This document shows positions 60,881-64,000 of a stretch of 64,000 bases of DNA, piece after piece (position 1 is the first letter of the stretch; each line of letters opens with the position of its first letter). Position numbers and translations under genes: made by a program. The notes beneath the pieces were generated by a model that was not told where the DNA came from, made no database searches, and was given only the letters and a program-made list of their open reading frames with translations. Source of the stretch: an uncultured Bacteroidia bacterium (GTDB lineage: Bacteria; Bacteroidota; Bacteroidia; Bacteroidales; UBA932); NCBI GenBank assembly GCA_902785575.1, contig CACZZF010000006.1, forward strand, positions 78,807 to 142,806. Direction: 5' to 3'.

Positions 60881-63166
60881 ATGAAAAGCTACCTGAAATT
60901 CCTTTCTCGAAACAAATTGTACACGGCCATCGAGTTTGTCGGACTGGCTGTGAGCCTCGCGTTCGTGATAATCATCGGGTCATACGTGTGGCAACAATTC
61001 GCCGTCACACGGGAAAACCCCAACAGGGAGAATATTTACCTCCCAGGGATGCCTGGCTGTCCGGGGCTCACATACGCATTCCCGGATGTCATTACAGAAA
61101 TACCTGAAATAGAGGTGGTTTCCCGGTATTGCGACGTCGCTCCAACCTATGGGAAGAATGAAGTGTTATGGGGAGGGGCCGTTGATCGTCAATTCTTCGA
61201 TTTGTTCCCCAACTATCGATTTGTGGAAGGAAGCCCCGATGTGCTGTCCTCTCCTTCGAATATCATTGTGACGGAATCCTTCGCCAGGAAAAAGGATCTT
61301 TCGCTCGGGGACAGACTGGATCTTAATGGAGAGGAATATACCGTCGCGGCCATTGTCGAGGACTCCCATGGAACGGTCATGAAGGTGAACGAGGCTTTTC
61401 TTCCTGTCGAGAATTACAAGGACTATTGGCAGCCTTTTGACAATTTCGGCAGTACCATCTGCTTTATCAAAACTCGTCCCGGTGCGGACAGGCAGGCGCT
61501 TTATGATAAATTGGAAGAGGTCTGCAAGAAGGTTTATCCAGATATTTACGGGCAATCATTTTTCGACCATCTGGAACTGACCCGTTATGACGAGCTGTTT
61601 TTCAAAGAGACAGGAAACCAATTCCTGCACGGAGACCTGAAAACCATACGGACGCTTCTTCTGGTGGGACTTCTCCTGCTGCTTTCCGCCATATTCAATT
61701 ATGTCAACCTCTCCGTGGCGCTTACTGGGAAAAGAGCCAAGGAAATGGCCGTTAGGCAGTTGTCGGGAGCTTCGAGGGGGCGGGTTATCGGCAAATATAT
61801 CACGGAATCCATCGTATTCACGGCGGCCTGTTTCGGTGCCGGCCTGCTGATCGCCGAGGCATTCTGCCCTTTGATGAACCGGCTGCTGAGCAATCCTGAC
61901 ATCCCCATTCGGGTGGCATGGAAGCCGGGTTACGTTTGTGCCTACGTGGTGATCATTCTTGTGGTAGGAGTGATATGCGGTATTATCCCGGCGGTCATGG
62001 CCGGAAGATACAATTCGCTGGAAGTGATGAAGGGAGACTACCGGCGAAAGAGCAAGATGGTTTTCAGCAAGGTATTCATCGTACTGCAGAACGCGCTTGC
62101 TGTCATCCTGATCGCCCTTGCTATCACTATGGAGGCCCAGATGCGAAAGACTCAAAGCCGGCCGATGCACATTGACATAAAAGACAAGTTCAGTCTGTCT
62201 TTCATCACGAGGGAAGATCAAACGCCCCTGAAAGACGCTCTGGAGCGCCTTCCTTTTGTCAAGCGTGTTGGCCGGTGCTCAGGAGTGCCGGGCATCGGCA
62301 CCGGTGGGCAATACAGCAAGACAAGGGACGGGCAAGACATAATGTACCGCCTTTACCGGATGGACAGTACGGCGTTCCGGATGTTTGATTTCAAAATACT
62401 TAAGGATTATAACGCCCCTATATTCAACAGCGTCTGGTTCTCTGACGAGAGCTTTGCTGCGACAGGCTTTGACGAGGACTATCATGACATAAGCGTGCTG
62501 AGCCAGCGCGCGAGCGGGTGCGAGAATCTCGCTGGCGTATTCAAGGCTTTCCCGACGAACAATGCCAATATGGGAGAAGAGGAACATGCCATTGTCTGTG
62601 TTGTCCGGCCTGAAGACATTTGGATTGGAAGCTATCTGATAGAGACTGCGGGTGACAGGAAGGAGGCATATTCAAAAATCATGGAAACCTATGAGGAGTA
62701 CGCCAAGGACCGTGAGGTGTATTTGAATTACCCTTCCTGGATTGACGAAACCATCGCCGAAGCCTGGAAACCGGCTCGGAACAACATGCGCCTCGTGGAA
62801 ATCTTCATGCTGCTTTCAATCATTATCTCTCTGCTGGGCCTGCTGGCTATGAGCACTTATTATGCCGACGAGAAATCCCGTGACATTGCCGTCCGTAAGG
62901 TCTTTGGAGGTACTGTTGACTCCGAGGCTTGGCGCACGATCAGGGACTATATGATTCTTGTGGGCATCGCCTGCGTCATCGGAATCCCGATAGCCGTCTA
63001 TGCCGCCCAAGAATATCTTAAAGACTTCATTTACAGGCTGGAAGGCTATTGGTGGATATTCGTGGCGGCAGTGCTCCTCACAGGATTAATCGCCTTTGTC
63101 TCAGTCATCTGGCAGGTATTGAAGGCGGCAAGGACGAATCCGGCGATAGAGTTGAAGAAGGAGTAA
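60881..63166 (+). CDS. ABC permease 7, MacB/FtsX type
   Basis: The 761-residue protein starts MKSYLKFLSRNKLYTAIEFV and has coupling regions KRAKEMAVRQLSGAS and KSRDIAVRKVFGG, with end ARTNPAIELKKE. It lies 52 bases after the ORF6N start codon on the other strand, so any transcript from upstream must cross that gene in antisense, unless it has its own promoter. Confidence 0.85.
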   Translation: MKSYLKFLSRNKLYTAIEFVGLAVSLAFVIIIGSYVWQQFAVTRENPNRENIYLPGMPGCPGLTYAFPDVITEIPEIEVVSRYCDVAPTYGKNEVLWGGAVDRQFFDLFPNYRFVEGSPDVLSSPSNIIVTESFARKKDLSLGDRLDLNGEEYTVAAIVEDSHGTVMKVNEAFLPVENYKDYWQPFDNFGSTICFIKTRPGADRQALYDKLEEVCKKVYPDIYGQSFFDHLELTRYDELFFKETGNQFLHGDLKTIRTLLLVGLLLLLSAIFNYVNLSVALTGKRAKEMAVRQLSGASRGRVIGKYITESIVFTAACFGAGLLIAEAFCPLMNRLLSNPDIPIRVAWKPGYVCAYVVIILVVGVICGIIPAVMAGRYNSLEVMKGDYRRKSKMVFSKVFIVLQNALAVILIALAITMEAQMRKTQSRPMHIDIKDKFSLSFITREDQTPLKDALERLPFVKRVGRCSGVPGIGTGGQYSKTRDGQDIMYRLYRMDSTAFRMFDFKILKDYNAPIFNSVWFSDESFAATGFDEDYHDISVLSQRASGCENLAGVFKAFPTNNANMGEEEHAIVCVVRPEDIWIGSYLIETAGDRKEAYSKIMETYEEYAKDREVYLNYPSWIDETIAEAWKPARNNMRLVEIFMLLSIIISLLGLLAMSTYYADEKSRDIAVRKVFGGTVDSEAWRTIRDYMILVGIACVIGIPIAVYAAQEYLKDFIYRLEGYWWIFVAAVLLTGLIAFVSVIWQVLKAARTNPAIELKKE

Positions 63167-63172
63167 AAAATT

Positions 63173-64000
63173 ATGATACTAAAGAACATAAATAGCTTGA
63201 TCCGGCGCTATCCGGTGGCGGTGGTATTGAACTTCACGGGGCTGGTGGCAGCGTTCATCGCCTTTGCTTTGATCTTCCTGCAAGCGGATTATGAGCTGTC
63301 ATTTGACAAGTGCCATCCTACGGCGGACCGGGTGTTCCGCGCCGACAAGAAGGGCGATGAATCGCTGTTCAGGAATATCCTCCCGAGAGGATTTGCCGAT
63401 GATATCATCAGTTCATCAGCCCATATCGAGGCGGGATGTACGTTCATGCCTTTCATGGGAGAAATCTATTTTTCCGTGGCAGAGGAGGGCAAGGCCCCTG
63501 CAGGCTACAAGCGGGACCTGATCTTCGTGTCGGAGAGGTTCATCGACGTATTCGGCATCAAGATGGTCGAAGGCGATTCCCATGCGCTGGAAGGACCGAA
63601 TTCCGTCATCATCCCCCGGTCGCTGGCGGAGAACCTTTTCCCCGGAGAGCGTGCGACAGGCAAGCTCCTGAAAACAGATACCAAATATATGGAACTGCCT
63701 CGGGAAATCACGGTGACGGGTGTGTATGAAGATTTTCCGACGAATACGCAGCTCGGGAATGACCTGTACCTGACCATCGGCGATGTCCAGAAAGGGAGTT
63801 ACGGCGGAGCCAATTTCGTCTGCTATCTATTGCTGGACGATGCTGGGAATGCCGGAGCCGTGGCCGATGAGTTCAACGCCCATTTTGACTTTCCTCCGCA
63901 AGGAGACTGGCTTACGCCCATCGAACTGGTGCCGCTGACCAGCATCTACTTCCGGAACGAAGGCAATGTGTATAAGAGCGGCAGCCGCTCGCAACTGCTT
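63173..64000 (+). CDS. ABC permease 8, partial at the window end
   Basis: The frame from ATG 63173 is open to the last base (276 codons, no stop). It starts MILKNINSLIRRYPVAVVL with a first membrane helix (about 14-36) and a periplasmic MacB-like domain (FDKCHPTADRVFRAD; GVYEDFPTNTQLGND), as in permeases 1 and 5. It follows the permease 7 stop by six bases, so the array continues beyond the window. Confidence 0.82.
   Translation, partial: MILKNINSLIRRYPVAVVLNFTGLVAAFIAFALIFLQADYELSFDKCHPTADRVFRADKKGDESLFRNILPRGFADDIISSSAHIEAGCTFMPFMGEIYFSVAEEGKAPAGYKRDLIFVSERFIDVFGIKMVEGDSHALEGPNSVIIPRSLAENLFPGERATGKLLKTDTKYMELPREITVTGVYEDFPTNTQLGNDLYLTIGDVQKGSYGGANFVCYLLLDDAGNAGAVADEFNAHFDFPPQGDWLTPIELVPLTSIYFRNEGNVYKSGSRSQLL

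Noticed and set aside
1..64000. tRNA, rRNA, integrase or insertion sequence
   Set aside because: I found no cloverleaf-like segment, rRNA block, transposase motif or terminal inverted repeats with target duplications.

Overview
The window reads as chromosome of a gut-type Bacteroidota (Bacteroidales-like) bacterium. Reasons: promoters of the TTG-N19/20-TAnnTTTG type, few clear Shine-Dalgarno sites, and typical families of the phylum (DUF3109, DUF2007, TSCPD protein, M16 homologue without its zinc motif, ECF sigma factor followed by an anti-sigma/outer-membrane barrel fusion, and a TolC/HlyD/MacB-type transporter with many permeases under a sigma-54 regulator). I see no rRNA, tRNA, CRISPR array, phage or complete insertion sequence, and no gene-free stretch longer than about 300 bases.

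Layout. 1-5.4 kb (minus strand): a DNA-alkyl-cysteine methyltransferase, then a ThiL-like pseudoenzyme, a membrane TPR lipoprotein and a two-domain SGNH/sialate esterase in one operon. 5.5-7.7 kb (plus): secreted EEP phosphatase/nuclease and beta-lactamase-fold hydrolase. 7.7-13.8 kb: HemW, a coiled-coil membrane protein, a small membrane protein, DUF2007, DUF3109 and an M16 homologue. 14-17.6 kb: periplasmic TPR protein, a U32 protein with four inserted repeats, and a DUF4160/DUF2442-HTH pair. 17.6-26.9 kb: lipoprotein, an operon of bifunctional PBP, Ddl and PrmC closed by a terminator, then TopA, an Lrp regulator and IspD. 26.9-32.6 kb: the rod-shape operon mreB-mreC-mreD-mrdA-rodA. 32.6-37 kb: GH51 arabinofuranosidase, TSCPD protein, SPFH/Arc-like pair and M28 peptidase. 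37.1-42.4 kb: sigma-54 response regulator plus histidine kinase, serpin, barrel/anti-sigma fusion and ECF sigma factor. 42.4 kb to the end: one TolC-like protein, one HlyD-like adaptor, one ABC ATPase and at least eight MacB/FtsX-type permeases in tandem; the eighth is cut by the window edge. The fourth is frameshifted, and an ORF6N gene lies backwards between the sixth and seventh.

Two features stand out. First, many short imperfect palindromes of two families sit in frame inside conserved housekeeping proteins (HemW, PrmC, U32, NtrC-type regulator, TolC-like protein, TPR lipoprotein, two hydrolases) or directly on stop codons in the transporter operon. In each family the central core is conserved while the flanking arms vary and remain complementary. 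Second, the transporter operon begins with a candidate sigma-54 promoter preceded by a strong inverted repeat of AGTGTAAA, a likely binding site for the NtrC-type regulator encoded 4-5 kb upstream. This links the two-component system to the permease array even though serpin and sigma-factor genes lie between them.
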